Positions 31,783 through 39,758 of a stretch of DNA of 64,000 nucleotides are shown piece after piece (positions within the stretch are counted from its first letter, which is position 1; each line of letters starts with the position of its first letter). The DNA lies in NCBI RefSeq assembly GCF_030503875.2, contig NZ_CP129968.2:3436001-3500000 (forward strand), written 5' to 3'. The translations under genes and the position numbers were made by a program. The stretch comes from Marivirga arenosa (lineage in GTDB: Bacteria; Bacteroidota; Bacteroidia; Cytophagales; Cyclobacteriaceae). Under the pieces are notes generated by a model that worked only from the letters and a program-made list of their open reading frames with translations, had not been told where the DNA came from and made no database searches.

Positions 31783-32637
31783 ATGAACAGCAAAGCACTT
31801 TTTGATAAAATAAAGTCAGAACTAATAAAATTTGAAGCAGAAGCTGAAGCTGAAGCCATCAGTTATTTAATTCTAGAGAATATCTACCAAATATCACGAA
31901 TGGATATTTTGATAGGAAAAGAAGTTGATGAAAACAGTGAATACTCAAAAAAATTAGAATCTTATTTAATGGAGCTTAAATCAGGAAAGCCCATTCAACA
32001 TATTATGGGTAGAGTCGAATTTTATGGCCGCCAGTTTTTAGTAAATTCTAATGTATTAATTCCACGAAGAGAGACCGAGGAACTTGTGCATTTAATACTA
32101 GAACAAAATCCAGATTTATCAGAAAAAACTATAATTGATATTGGAACAGGAAGTGGAATTATTCCGATTACAATTGCTAAGGAAAGAAAAGAATCAATTT
32201 TATATGCGGTTGATATAAGTTCCGCAGCAATCGCCACTGCGAAAAGAAATGCCCAATTAAATCGTGCTGAAATTCAATTCATACATTCTGACATTTTAAG
32301 CGAAGATCTAAGCATACCAAAGTGCAGCATTTGGATTAGCAACCCTCCTTATGTAAGGGATATAGAAAAAAATGAAATGCACACGAAGGTACTGGATTAT
32401 GAGCCTGATTTAGCTCTTTTTGTTGAAGACAACTCCCCACTTATCTTTTATAAAAGAATCACAAAAATGGCATTTGATAATTTATTAAATCATGGAAAGC
32501 TATATTTTGAAATTAATGAAGCATTTGGGTCTGAAGTGCAAGAAATATTGCATAATGCAGGATTTGGGGATGTAATTATAAAAAAAGATATGCAGGGTAA
32601 AGATCGATTTGTTTATGGAACAAAATCGATTGCATAA
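31783..32637 (+). CDS. prmC: Release factor glutamine methyltransferase
   Basis: PrmC methylates the GGQ glutamine of RF1 and RF2. SAM-binding IIDIGTGSGIIPITIAKE is at about 119-136, and the catalytic NPPYV follows near 187-191, inside the Rossmann methyltransferase domain. The N-terminal helical domain holds an unusual run of four Glu-Ala pairs encoded by four tandem GAAGCN hexamers at 31834-31857. It is 284 residues long, as expected, and diverges from ribD with only about 50 bases between starts. Confidence 0.95.
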   Translation: MNSKALFDKIKSELIKFEAEAEAEAISYLILENIYQISRMDILIGKEVDENSEYSKKLESYLMELKSGKPIQHIMGRVEFYGRQFLVNSNVLIPRRETEELVHLILEQNPDLSEKTIIDIGTGSGIIPITIAKERKESILYAVDISSAAIATAKRNAQLNRAEIQFIHSDILSEDLSIPKCSIWISNPPYVRDIEKNEMHTKVLDYEPDLALFVEDNSPLIFYKRITKMAFDNLLNHGKLYFEINEAFGSEVQEILHNAGFGDVIIKKDMQGKDRFVYGTKSIA

Positions 32638-32727
32638 AACAATCAGGCAAGTTCATTACTTTTTTCCTAATAAAAATTAACTTTAAGAAGATCTCTCAAT
32701 ACTATCATTCTAAAAAAAATATACACT

Positions 32728-33480
32728 ATGAAAAAAACAGCTTTTATCACGGGCGCAACTTCAGGTATAGGGCAAGCTACAGCAATACTTTTAGGTAAAA
32801 ATGGTTTTAATATAATTGCCACTGGAAGAAGACAAGAAAGATTAGATGAGTTAAAGAAGGAATTAGAAAAACATACAGAAATCCATACATTAAATTTTGA
32901 TGTAAGAAAACAGAAAGCTGTTTTAGAGGCAATTGATAGTTTACCAAAAGAATGGAACCAAATTGATGTACTAATTAATAATGCTGGTAATGCTCATGGC
33001 TTAGCTTCTATTGAAGATGGTGACATGAAAGATTGGGAAGCCATGATTGATATAAATGTGAAAGGATTATTATATGTTTCACAACCTATTATTCAAAAAA
33101 TGATTAAACAAGGTGAGGGCCATATTATAAATATTGGTTCAGTTGCAGGAAAAGAAGCATATCCAAATGGAAATGTGTATTGTGCTTCCAAGCATGCAGT
33201 AGATGCATTGAACAGCTCAATGAGAATGGATCTAAACAAATATGGTATAAAAGTATCGCAAGTGGCACCAGGTTTGGTTGAAACCGAATTTTCATTAGTG
33301 AGATTTAAAGGAGATGAAGAAAGATCTCAATCAGTATATGAAGGCTTCGATGCTTTAAAGGCGGAAGATATTGCTGATTTAATTTTATATATGGCTACTC
33401 GACCAAAACATGTAAATCTCGCTGATGTATTGATTTTCCCTAATGCTCAAGCTTCATCCACTATGGTCAAAAAGTCTTAA
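32728..33480 (+). CDS. SDR-family oxidoreductase (YdfG-like)
   Basis: This classical short-chain dehydrogenase has TGATSGIG (8-15), NNAGNAHG and the catalytic YCASKHA (Tyr/Lys), followed by APGLVETEFS. A downstream Arg in TGRRQER suggests NADP(H) preference. YdfG-type enzymes oxidise serine/3-hydroxy acids or reduce malonic semialdehyde, but SDR specificity is hard to read. At 250 residues it is full length. It stands alone, 90 bases after prmC. Confidence 0.9.
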   Translation: MKKTAFITGATSGIGQATAILLGKNGFNIIATGRRQERLDELKKELEKHTEIHTLNFDVRKQKAVLEAIDSLPKEWNQIDVLINNAGNAHGLASIEDGDMKDWEAMIDINVKGLLYVSQPIIQKMIKQGEGHIINIGSVAGKEAYPNGNVYCASKHAVDALNSSMRMDLNKYGIKVSQVAPGLVETEFSLVRFKGDEERSQSVYEGFDALKAEDIADLILYMATRPKHVNLADVLIFPNAQASSTMVKKS

Positions 33481-33503
33481 TGCAATTTCTATGAAAAGCA
33501 AGA

Positions 33504-34478
33504 TCAAAGCTTACCCTTCTGTGCAATAATCTCATTGATCTTGTTTTTCAATTCTTCCTTTTGTTCCCAGCTTAAAATACTTCCATCTGAAAGTTGAGTA
33601 CTCATGAGTCTAATAATTTCATCTAATTCTCCACAAGAGGTAAATAGTTTATTCATCAGATCTACTGTAATAGGGTCAGTACTTTCCCTTCTTATTATAT
33701 CTGTTAATCCTAAAATCCTGGCTAGAGGAGCCCTTAATAAGTGTGAATTGATAAAAGCATATTCCGTTAGCTGATAGTTCCTTTCTTCTAATTCTGCAGT
33801 GCGGTTTTTCACCATTAAATCCAAACCGTTATTCATCGATGACAATTCTTCATTAGCATTGTGTAATTCCTCTACCGTTAACCTTAATTCTTCAGTTCTT
33901 TCATTTACAAGCTCCTCCAAGCTTGCTGAATACTTCTTCAATCTCCTGCTGTAATTTAACTGTACTAAAAAAAGAGTAACCACCAAAACAGAAGTAGTCA
34001 ATTCAAAGTACAATGCCTGAGATAATGATGCATAAGAATTTGTAAAGGATAAATCAGTTAATCCTAGAAACTTATTCGAAACAACAAAAATTGGCATTAG
34101 AAAAATGTAGTAATACACTACAATACCAACTGCACAGTATGCAATACTTTTTAATACTTTTTCAGGAAAATGCTTTAACAATAAATGATAATAGATACCA
34201 AAAAAGGCTAATCCTCCTGCATGCATTAAAATAGTTGAATAAACCGACCCTTGTTCTGGAGTAGTAAGGCTAGAAATAATAACGGTAATAATCAAATAAA
34301 ATGGGTTTACTATATAAAATACGCTAATTAGCAGAGGTATTTCATTTAAACTACTGATCGCACCGGAAAATCCAGGAATCTCAAATTGAACTAAACTTAA
34401 AAGTGCTGATAGCAGCCCGAAAATCACACTTAATATGATATCTTTAAATTCTTTGTTATTTAGTAATTCTTTTATCAA
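33504..34478 (-). CDS. Membrane histidine-kinase-like protein lacking an ATPase domain
   Basis: About six hydrophobic segments (15-175) form a membrane sensor region. A long coiled coil (about 180-235, ERTEEL repeats) follows, then a HisKA-like helix with His246 in NSHLLRAPLARILGLTD. The protein ends at residue 324 after a second helix; there is no HATPase_c domain with N, G1 or G2 boxes. It therefore cannot autophosphorylate alone. It may receive phosphate from another kinase or act as a scaffold, or it may be a natural truncation. No downstream frame supplies the missing domain: the next gene on that side is the SDR on the opposite strand. Confidence 0.82.
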   Translation of the reverse strand: MIKELLNNKEFKDIILSVIFGLLSALLSLVQFEIPGFSGAISSLNEIPLLISVFYIVNPFYLIITVIISSLTTPEQGSVYSTILMHAGGLAFFGIYYHLLLKHFPEKVLKSIAYCAVGIVVYYYIFLMPIFVVSNKFLGLTDLSFTNSYASLSQALYFELTTSVLVVTLFLVQLNYSRRLKKYSASLEELVNERTEELRLTVEELHNANEELSSMNNGLDLMVKNRTAELEERNYQLTEYAFINSHLLRAPLARILGLTDIIRRESTDPITVDLMNKLFTSCGELDEIIRLMSTQLSDGSILSWEQKEELKNKINEIIAQKGKL

Positions 34479-34728
34479 GCTGCTTAAATGTTAGGATAAT
34501 GATTTTAAATTCAAGATATAATTTCTTACTCTTTAACGTATTCTATCGATACTAATTTATTTAATAAATATAACCTTAATAATTAAAATGTATAACTCAT
34601 CTAATTTATGTACAAATATTAAGCTTATGAAATATAAGGAATTTTAAAATATTCTTGATAATAAGTGGATGAAACTAATGAAATAAGACTTAAACTTTGA
34701 AAAACTATTGAGGGTATCCTCTTGAAAA

Positions 34729-36045
34729 ATGAACATAGTGGTTAAAAACAGATCAGAAATTTTATCAAAACTTAGAATTAAAAGACTGAATTCACTTCAA
34801 GAAGAAGTACTTAAAGTTTTCAATGTCTCTGAAGATATTCTAATTCTATCTCCTACTGGAACAGGCAAAACATTAGCCTATTTATTACCTATTTTGGAAT
34901 CCTTAAATCCAAATTGCAAATATATTCAAGCACTAGTGGTCGTTCCCAGCAGAGAACTTGCCATTCAAATAGAACAAGTTTTTAGAACTATGGGAACTGG
35001 ATATAAGGCTATTGCAATATATGGTGGTCGTTCTGGTAAAAAGGATACAATAGATTTACAACATCCTCCAGCCTTATTAATCGGTACTCCCGGAAGAATA
35101 GCAGATCATATCGAAAGAGAAAGCTTTTCTGTTCAAAACATCAGTATGTTAGTATTAGATGAATTTGACAAATCATTAGAAATAGGTTTTGAATACGAAA
35201 TGAAATCCATCATTTGGGAACTGCCGCATATTGATAAAAAAATATTGACTTCAGCCACGCATTTAGATAATATACCTGAATTTGTAGGCTTTAGAGATCC
35301 ATTTATCATTAATCACCTTCATCAAAACAAGCCTGAGATATCTATTAAAGTAATCAATACCCAAAAATCCGAAAAACTTACCGCTTTAATTGATTTAGTA
35401 CAAAAATTAAGAAATCAAAAAGGTGTCATATTTTGTAATTTCAAAGAAAGCATCTCTTCAGTAAGTGAATACTTATCTAATGAAAATATATCTCACGAGG
35501 TCTTTTATGGAGGATTAGAACAAAAAGATAGAGAAAGAGCCCTAATTAAATTTAGAAATGGAAGTAATAACTTATTGCTTGCAACTGATCTGGCAGCAAG
35601 AGGAATAGATATAGATGATATCAACTTTATAATTCATCTGGAATTACCTTTAAAAGAACAGGAGTTTATTCATAGAAATGGACGAACAGCCAGAATGAAT
35701 GAAAAAGGAGTTGTGTATATCCTCCATTCTGAAGAGCTCTATTTACCTGATTTTATTCCCTCCAACTACATTAGCCTTGAAGAAATAAAGGTGGAAAATT
35801 CAGAATCTAAAAACTTTACTACCTTATTCATTTCTGGTGGTAGAAGAGATAAAATTTCAAAAGGAGATATTGTAGGTTTATTCCTAAAAGAAGGAAAACT
35901 GAGTCAAGATGATTTAGGCTTAATTGAATTAAAACAAGATTGCGCATTTGTAGCCGTAGCTCAAGCTAAAGCTGAAAAACTAGCTAAACTGCTCAACAAC
36001 TCTAAACTGAAAAAGAAAAAGGTTAGAATTAAGGTATTAGAATAA
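34729..36045 (+). CDS. DEAD-box-like RNA helicase with DEFD motif II
   Basis: Motifs in order: Q-like LNSLQEEVL, I SPTGTGKT (41-48), Ia PSRELA, Ib TPGR, II DEFD (144-147), III SAT, IV GVIFCNF, V ATDLAARGIDI, VI HRNGRTARM. Motif II has Phe in place of Ala, while both acids for Mg2+-ATP are kept, so activity is expected. The C-terminal about 80 residues form an RRM-like region (GGRRDKISKGDIVGLF) as in DbpA-type helicases, which suggests ribosome assembly work. It is 438 residues, a single gene, ending at a strong bidirectional terminator. Confidence 0.92.
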   Translation: MNIVVKNRSEILSKLRIKRLNSLQEEVLKVFNVSEDILILSPTGTGKTLAYLLPILESLNPNCKYIQALVVVPSRELAIQIEQVFRTMGTGYKAIAIYGGRSGKKDTIDLQHPPALLIGTPGRIADHIERESFSVQNISMLVLDEFDKSLEIGFEYEMKSIIWELPHIDKKILTSATHLDNIPEFVGFRDPFIINHLHQNKPEISIKVINTQKSEKLTALIDLVQKLRNQKGVIFCNFKESISSVSEYLSNENISHEVFYGGLEQKDRERALIKFRNGSNNLLLATDLAARGIDIDDINFIIHLELPLKEQEFIHRNGRTARMNEKGVVYILHSEELYLPDFIPSNYISLEEIKVENSESKNFTTLFISGGRRDKISKGDIVGLFLKEGKLSQDDLGLIELKQDCAFVAVAQAKAEKLAKLLNNSKLKKKKVRIKVLE

Positions 36046-36046
36046 A

Positions 36047-36082
36047 AAAAGCCTCAAAATCATTTTGATATTTGAGGCTTTT
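36047..36082. terminator. Bidirectional terminator between helicase and M24 peptidase genes
   Basis: AAAAGCCTCAAA / TTTGAGGCTTTT is a 12-bp perfect stem with a 12-base loop between two convergent genes, with A/T runs on both sides. Confidence 0.88.
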
Positions 36083-36088
36083 ACTTGT

Positions 36089-37429
36089 TTACCGTTGCCT
36101 TGGTATTTGATAAATTTCTTCTTGTCTTCCATCAATATAATAGATTTCTTCCCCATCGAAAAAGGCTTCTTCTTCCAACATGATACGAATTTCTTTGTTC
36201 CATTCTTCAATAAATACCGCTGCATTTAATTCAATTGAATAAGCAGTGTTAGGATATAATGGATAATCGCCACTGCCAGGCACTCCTCCTTGTGAATCCC
36301 ACATACCGATGGTTGGCCCTGCAGCATGACCGTGATATCCTATGGGATGGGTATAAATAGTAGGCTTTAGTCCATCTGCTTTCGCATCTTTTAAAGCACC
36401 TAACAATAATTCATTTCCAGTTTTACCGGTTTTAAATTGATTTGTCAAATGATCTTGTACACGATTCCCTTCTTCAAATGCCTTTACTAAATAATTAGGA
36501 ATCCCTAATTCTCCTGGTTTTAACACATAAGCATGTTGCTGTGTATCTGTATTCAATCTTAAATATGTAATCCCAAAATCCACATGTAATAAATCACCAG
36601 GTCGAATAATTTGCAAATCAGGTCTTTTGCTAAAACTTCTTAAATGATCAAAATTTTCAGGATCAGCTCTTTGAATATCTACTGTAGGATGAAACCAAGT
36701 CTTTAATCCTAGTTTATTGATTTCCTGTCTGTACCACCAAACTAAATCATCAGTAGTGCTTACTCCTGGAGTAATTGCTTCTAAGGAAAAGCCTTTCGCG
36801 ATTATTTTATGCGCTATATTACACAATTGCTCATAGATAATTCTTTCCCGCTCCGTACGTGTTTCAAGCCAACCTACTGCCAGCTTTTCTGCTGAAACCA
36901 CTTTCTTTTGCTGGTCTTTAGACAGTGATTCCATTAATAAATCATATTCGGATTTCACTAATCCATCCGCATGAGAAAAATCATTTGAAATATTTATGCC
37001 TATCTTTTGCGGGTTTCTTTCTTCGATGATTTCAGCTAATCTTTTCCATTGATTGTCCTGGGTATCTGGATTCCATGCTCTTTTAAAAGCTTCACCCACA
37101 TCATATCTGGCGACCGCTAATGTTTCTAATTCAGCACCTTCTTCAGGCTGATAAATTACTAGCATGGTAGTCCTTCTGGCAGCCATCCAGGTTGACGGCA
37201 ACATGGTTTTAATCACAGGATCTTCATTATATTCACTTGAAATAACCAACCACATGTCAATCCCTGTTCTTTCCATTATAGCAGGCAGTACGGTTTCAAA
37301 TCGCTCTTTTAATATTTCATCTTCTAATTTTGCCTGCTCCTCAAGGCTTAATATTTCAGGATATTGCGCCTTTACAGCCATTGAACACAGTAAGGTGATG
37401 GCTAGTAGTACTAATCTTGATTTCTTCAT
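36089..37429 (-). CDS. Secreted M24-family metallopeptidase (aminopeptidase P-like)
   Basis: A signal peptide ending VKAQ-YPE precedes an N-terminal creatinase-like domain (about 30-180) and the pita-bread catalytic domain. Metal-ligand regions are LLHVDFG (Asp), NTDTQQHAYVL (Asp), THPIGYHGHAAGP (His), SIELNAAV and the C-terminal EIRIMLEEEAFF (Glu). The family removes N-terminal residues before proline. At 446 residues it is the usual size for exported Bacteroidota members. The upstream TapB-like gene is 30 bases away on the same strand, so the two may be co-transcribed. Confidence 0.92.
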   Translation of the reverse strand: MKKSRLVLLAITLLCSMAVKAQYPEILSLEEQAKLEDEILKERFETVLPAIMERTGIDMWLVISSEYNEDPVIKTMLPSTWMAARRTTMLVIYQPEEGAELETLAVARYDVGEAFKRAWNPDTQDNQWKRLAEIIEERNPQKIGINISNDFSHADGLVKSEYDLLMESLSKDQQKKVVSAEKLAVGWLETRTERERIIYEQLCNIAHKIIAKGFSLEAITPGVSTTDDLVWWYRQEINKLGLKTWFHPTVDIQRADPENFDHLRSFSKRPDLQIIRPGDLLHVDFGITYLRLNTDTQQHAYVLKPGELGIPNYLVKAFEEGNRVQDHLTNQFKTGKTGNELLLGALKDAKADGLKPTIYTHPIGYHGHAAGPTIGMWDSQGGVPGSGDYPLYPNTAYSIELNAAVFIEEWNKEIRIMLEEEAFFDGEEIYYIDGRQEEIYQIPRQR

Positions 37430-37459
37430 ATATATATGTTTTAAAACTTTATTTAATAT

Positions 37460-38149
37460 TTATTCTATTTCAGTTAAAACCGTATAGCCACTTAACTTCC
37501 CTTTTTTATCATATTGCTCACTTCTCACCACACCAACTTTTTCAGCCACCCAATCAACCGTTTTAGTTTCTCGAGTCATCATGGCTTCAAATTTCACTAT
37601 TGAATTAATTTTAAAAGCCTCATAGGAACCAGCTGGCACTTCAATTTTTTCTTTTGCCATCACTTTTCTGTCCTGTATTTTCACTGACATTTTAATCGGA
37701 ATTGGACCATTTACCTTCATATCAATTCCACCGTCTTCTAAATATTGACCCACTTCTAATTCTTCAGGAATAGTAACCGCATCAAATTCGATTTCCACAT
37801 CCATTTCTTTGAAGCTTTCCATGGTTTCTTGAGGCATATATTTTGTCATATCCATTTGTAAAACACCATCTTTACAAACAAACTCAACCTCCTCCTCCAG
37901 TACTATTTCATCTTTTTTATCGTAAGAGGTAAGCATCATTTTGGCTACTAACTTACCGCTTTCTTCTGAAACTTCTAATACCTCGTAATGCTGTTTACCT
38001 TGATATTTATCCTTCGCATTATAATTTGCAGTAGTCCATTTCCTTCCTTCTTCTAATAAATAATATGGATTACAATCTGACTGGGCAAAGTTTTTTAATG
38101 GCATTAGTATAATAAATGCCATAAGAGCGATTTGTATAAAGTTTTTCAT
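37460..38149 (-). CDS. Secreted TapB/DUF3108-like protein
   Basis: The 229-residue protein has a signal peptide ending in NFAQ-SD, then a beta-rich body including the pattern KIEVPAGSYEAFKI near 167-180 and ETKTVDWVAEKVGVVRSEQYDKKG, which is described here by its core WVAEKVGVVRSE. This pattern resembles DUF3108/TapB-family periplasmic proteins of Bacteroidota. No catalytic residues stand out, and the function is unknown. It lies upstream of the secreted M24 peptidase in the same direction. Confidence 0.75.
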   Translation of the reverse strand: MKNFIQIALMAFIILMPLKNFAQSDCNPYYLLEEGRKWTTANYNAKDKYQGKQHYEVLEVSEESGKLVAKMMLTSYDKKDEIVLEEEVEFVCKDGVLQMDMTKYMPQETMESFKEMDVEIEFDAVTIPEELEVGQYLEDGGIDMKVNGPIPIKMSVKIQDRKVMAKEKIEVPAGSYEAFKINSIVKFEAMMTRETKTVDWVAEKVGVVRSEQYDKKGKLSGYTVLTEIE

Positions 38150-38234
38150 TTTTAGGTATTTTAGTTCATACCCAAATTACAACTTTATCTTTATTTGAAC
38201 AATGGATATATGAAATGCAAGAAAAAGCATTCAA

Positions 38235-38957
38235 TCAATTCAATATTTCTTTCTGCATTTGATCTACTATTTTCGATTTTAATTCTGGTAAATCTTTCTG
38301 GCTTAAGCCTTCGGTAGATACAGGAGAAAGTACTTTTACGTGAATTTTACCAGGTCGCATTACAAAACTGCTTGGCTTCATTAATTTAGCCGCTCCTTTA
38401 ATTACTACTGGCAGAATAGGTGCCTGAGCATCTATTGCAATTCTGAAAGCACCATCATAGAAATTTTGTAAAGGCTTGTCGGTTCTATTCATTGTTCCTT
38501 CCGGAAAAACCAGAATAGAATTTTCATTCTTCAATACCTCATTCAATCTATTTTTACTTTTTTGCCTACTTGCTGGATTTGATCGGTCTACCACTTCGGT
38601 TATCATTTTTAGCAAGAATCCGAATACAGGAATTTTTGTTAATTCCTTTTTTGCCAAAGCTTTAAAAGGCGCATCGATAGCTTGTGGAATAGCTGGAGTA
38701 TCAAGAAATGAAGTGTGGTTTGAGATAATCACGTAGTTTTGTCCCCTTTTAAAATGTGATTTTCCTTCAACTTTATAAATAATACGATTAAAAAAGCTGA
38801 AAAGAAATGACCACAACCGAATTGCTTTAAAACTAATCCAAGTACCTTTTTTTGAAATTAGTGATGGTATGATAAAAACAGGAAAAAGGATAATCATAAA
38901 AACATGGAACACAATAAGTGCCCAAGCGGTGTAGATGAATTGGAAAAATTTCAACAT
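38235..38957 (-). CDS. plsC: 1-acyl-sn-glycerol-3-phosphate acyltransferase (PlsC)
   Basis: Two N-terminal hydrophobic helices (about 8-35) anchor the protein. The acyltransferase motifs are NHTSFLD (a perfect HX4D) near 80-86, the KKELTKIPVFG region, and FPEGTMNR, the phosphate-binding EGT. It acylates lysophosphatidate to phosphatidate. At 240 residues it matches bacterial PlsC. It differs clearly from the soluble acyltransferase at the left window edge. A TATTTTTG box at 38995-39002 on this strand may be its -7 element, without a clear -33 box. Confidence 0.93.
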   Translation of the reverse strand: MLKFFQFIYTAWALIVFHVFMIILFPVFIIPSLISKKGTWISFKAIRLWSFLFSFFNRIIYKVEGKSHFKRGQNYVIISNHTSFLDTPAIPQAIDAPFKALAKKELTKIPVFGFLLKMITEVVDRSNPASRQKSKNRLNEVLKNENSILVFPEGTMNRTDKPLQNFYDGAFRIAIDAQAPILPVVIKGAAKLMKPSSFVMRPGKIHVKVLSPVSTEGLSQKDLPELKSKIVDQMQKEILN

Positions 38958-39086
38958 TGAATCAATAAAATCTTTTCGATGAATGCAAAGATGCCAAAAA
39001 TAATAGAATCAAGTCTCTTTTATAGTAATTTAAGCTTTTTACACAAAAAAAAGTTACTACTTTCAATTTTAAACTAATACCTTAAA

Positions 39087-39722
39087 ATGAAAAACATCTA
39101 CCTATTAATTTTACTCACAATTGCTACAATCGATTTTGCTGTTTCTCAAAATCAGAATAAAGAAACTATTTTAAAAGAATGGGAAAGGTTTTCTAATTCG
39201 GAAGCAGATCAGATTTTAAAAGAGGGATTAAATCTCAAACCCTATTTATACAAAGGCACTAATCTAAATCGCCAATCCATCAATAATTTTGAAGACTACC
39301 CTCAAAAAATCATATTTTACTGGACATCAGAATGCAGGTACTGTAAAAAAGAACTAGATGATTTAGAAAAAATCATTAGCGAGCAGCCTTATTTAAAAGA
39401 TTCCATCCTTGTTGTCATGCGAGTTGATAAACAAAATAAAGAATGGAGTATTCAAAAAGGCAATGATTTTTATACTCTTTACAAAGAAAAGAAAGATTTT
39501 ATGACGTTATCAATTCCAATCTTATTTGTATCAGAGAAGATTCTAGATGAATCTTCTCTGAAATCAGCCCCTAATACTTTATTCTTAGATGATAATCAGA
39601 AGATAGTATCTATGAAATCGGGTTACATTGTTACCACAAGAAAGTCCGAATTTGATGAAATGAATTATGAATTCTTAAAATGGAAAATAAATAAGCATCT
39701 TGATTCAAGAGATTCCGGATAA
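39087..39722 (+). CDS. Exported thioredoxin-fold (TlpA-like) protein
   Basis: After a signal peptide ending AVSQ-NQN, a thioredoxin-like domain begins near 65 with KIIFYWTSECRYCKKELDDL, whose CRYC is the redox pair, and continues to a cis-Pro-like SAPNTLFLDD. The protein is 211 residues and likely periplasmic. It resembles TlpA/ResA-like thiol oxidoreductases with a variant CxxC. It is a single gene between plsC (divergent) and the CHAT protein gene (convergent), so its partner is not apparent. Confidence 0.83.
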   Translation: MKNIYLLILLTIATIDFAVSQNQNKETILKEWERFSNSEADQILKEGLNLKPYLYKGTNLNRQSINNFEDYPQKIIFYWTSECRYCKKELDDLEKIISEQPYLKDSILVVMRVDKQNKEWSIQKGNDFYTLYKEKKDFMTLSIPILFVSEKILDESSLKSAPNTLFLDDNQKIVSMKSGYIVTTRKSEFDEMNYEFLKWKINKHLDSRDSG

Positions 39723-39758
39723 TTTTATTCAAGCCCTATTAGTAGTTTCAATGCAATT

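Noticed and set aside
34479..34728. RNA gene in the 250-base gap between the kinase-like gene and the helicase
   Set aside because: No tRNA cloverleaf, no strong stem-loops and no promoter box on either strand were found; the region is plain AT-rich sequence.
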